Origin: Arthrobacter sp. SO5
Lineage (GTDB): Bacteria > Actinomycetota > Actinomycetes > Actinomycetales > Micrococcaceae
Length of the DNA: 58,891 nucleotides
Reading direction: 5' to 3'
Assembly (NCBI RefSeq): GCF_020532805.1
Contig: NZ_MQTQ01000030.1
Coordinates: 1 to 58,891 of the forward strand
Below the pieces are notes generated by a model. That model ran no database searches, had not been told where the DNA came from, and worked only from the letters and a program-made list of their open reading frames with translations. A program made the position numbers and the translations under genes. Position 1 is the stretch's first letter; each line of letters starts with the position of its first letter. Below are positions 58,007 to 58,891 of the stretch, in pieces.

Positions 58007-58891
58007 ATGGCCCGCATCGAGGATTATGCAATGGTCGGTGACCTGCACACCGCCGCGCTGATCAGTACCGAAGGTTCCATCGACTGGCTGTGCCTGCCCC
58101 GCTTCGACTCGCCGGCCTGCTTCAACGCACTGCTGGACACTCCGGCCGCCGGACGCTGGCTGCTGGCGCCGGCAGGAGGGGGCGTAAGTACCCGGCGGCA
58201 TTACCGCAAGGGCACGCTCATCCTGGAAACGGAATGGGAGACGTCCACCGGCAAGGTCAAGGTCATCGACTTCATGACGCCACGCGACCTTGTGGCCGAT
58301 ATCGTGCGGATCGTCGTGGGGCTAAGCGGCACCGTCAGGATGCGTGGCGAGCTGACGCTGCGCTTCGACTACGGCCACATCGTTCCCTGGGTCCGCCACG
58401 ACGAGCACGGGATCCATGCGGTCGCCGGACCCGACGCGGCCTACCTCGTCACGGAGGCGCCGCTGCGCGGCGAGCGTCTGCACACCATCAGCGAGTTCAC
58501 CGTGAAGGCCGGGGAACGGGTGCCCTTCGTCTTGACCTGGACCCCCAGCCATCTGGGCCGCCCCCGTTCTGTGGATCCCGAAGAAGTGCTGTCCAGCACC
58601 GAGGCCTTCTGGCGGGGCTGGTCCTCGAAGTGCAAGATCACCGGACCCTACCGTGACGCCGTCCGGCGCTCGCTGATTACGCTCAAGGCCTTGACGTTTG
58701 CGCCCACCGGCGGGATTGTGGCGGCGGCAACCACTTCCCTGCCGGAAGAACTAGGCGGTTCCCGTAATTGGGACTACCGGTATTGCTGGCTTCGCGACGC
58801 AACGCTGACCCTGCAAGCGCTGCTCGCCGTGGGGTACACGGAGGAGGCCGGAGCGTGGCGGGACTGGCTGCTGCGGGCCGTCGCCGGGGAC
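58007..58891 (+). CDS. GH15 glucoamylase/trehalase-like enzyme, 5' part
   Basis: The first 295 codons of a GH15 family enzyme cut by the window end. The start MARIEDYAMVGDLHTAALIS then TEGSIDWLCLPRFDSPACFN is the N-terminal trehalase-like domain, and GGSRNWDYRYCWLRDATLTL begins the GH15 catalytic barrel (RNWDYRYxWLRDA). The family hydrolyses alpha-glucans or trehalose. The remaining catalytic Glu residues would lie beyond the end. It is divergent from the App1-like gene, with 190 bp between them for both promoters. Confidence 0.9.
   Translation, partial: MARIEDYAMVGDLHTAALISTEGSIDWLCLPRFDSPACFNALLDTPAAGRWLLAPAGGGVSTRRHYRKGTLILETEWETSTGKVKVIDFMTPRDLVADIVRIVVGLSGTVRMRGELTLRFDYGHIVPWVRHDEHGIHAVAGPDAAYLVTEAPLRGERLHTISEFTVKAGERVPFVLTWTPSHLGRPRSVDPEEVLSSTEAFWRGWSSKCKITGPYRDAVRRSLITLKALTFAPTGGIVAAATTSLPEELGGSRNWDYRYCWLRDATLTLQALLAVGYTEEAGAWRDWLLRAVAGD

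Noticed and set aside
57179..58201. Long minus frame running into the GH15 gene
   Set aside because: It is out of frame with the App1-like gene and antisense to GH15; no motif supports it.

Overview
The window is about 59 kb of high-GC chromosomal DNA. Third codon positions are strongly G/C, GTG starts with GTGA/ATGA overlaps are common, and the gene families (DUF6454, DUF2630, maltokinase-cap-like, GAF-ANTAR, ETF plus a cytochrome b, MCO with an N-terminal anchor) fit an actinobacterium of the Micrococcaceae, most like Arthrobacter/Pseudarthrobacter. That is an inference from protein style, not a database result. I see no tRNA, rRNA, CRISPR array, prophage, plasmid gene or intact IS. It reads as ordinary accessory chromosome with frequent gene decay.

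Layout. 0-5.5 kb: a small conserved protein, a decayed two-gene operon (CxC protein plus SDR start), a sulfide:quinone-reductase-like flavoprotein preceded by a 25-codon truncated DUF2945 ORF, an MFS exporter, and a divergent TetR regulator overlapping a glycosyltransferase. 5.5-8.9 kb: a tight etfB-etfA-cytochrome b operon. The cytochrome carries three copies of an [16 protein letters not shown] motif in a long N-terminal tail, and I propose it as a membrane partner of ETF. 9-18.9 kb: hydrolases, MOSC, SDR, secreted DUF6454, several broken genes (SDR, Nudix, histidine phosphatase), an RHH-regulator/VOC operon with a striking palindromic operator, then GNAT and P-loop genes. 19-23.7 kb: CYTH-CHAD protein with two membrane-protein neighbours, DeoR regulator and galK. 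24-31.9 kb: acyl-CoA ligase, DUF1992, F420-reductase-like protein, DUF6221, a Na+/H+ antiporter fused to a UBP-type zinc finger, a secreted subtilase and a GAF-ANTAR protein.

31.9-48.4 kb: an anchored multicopper oxidase and a small protein copying its membrane anchor, an alpha-amylase family enzyme, a MarR regulator with twin perfect palindromes in front of an ABC-2-like membrane protein, cupin, two hydrolases, a Mg2+ P-type ATPase, a phosphoribosyltransferase-hydrolase fusion, universal stress protein, epimerase and aldo/keto reductase. 48.3-52.3 kb: a 28-bp hairpin, a decayed methyltransferase, and a three-gene unit consisting of an ABC-ATPase-like protein lacking every catalytic residue, a YhgE/Pip membrane protein and a TetR regulator, with two matching TetR-type palindromes in front. 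52.5-58.9 kb: small protein, AlkC/AlkD-type alkylation-repair protein, PAP2 phosphatase, MmcQ/YjbR, GH1 beta-glucosidase, App1-like phosphatase and the 5' part of a GH15 enzyme cut by the window end.

Most notable candidates: the ETF-cytochrome b operon with its repeated motif; the pseudo-ATPase/YhgE/TetR unit; the RHH operator with three CTAG cores spaced exactly 8 bp; and the MCO anchor duplicate.
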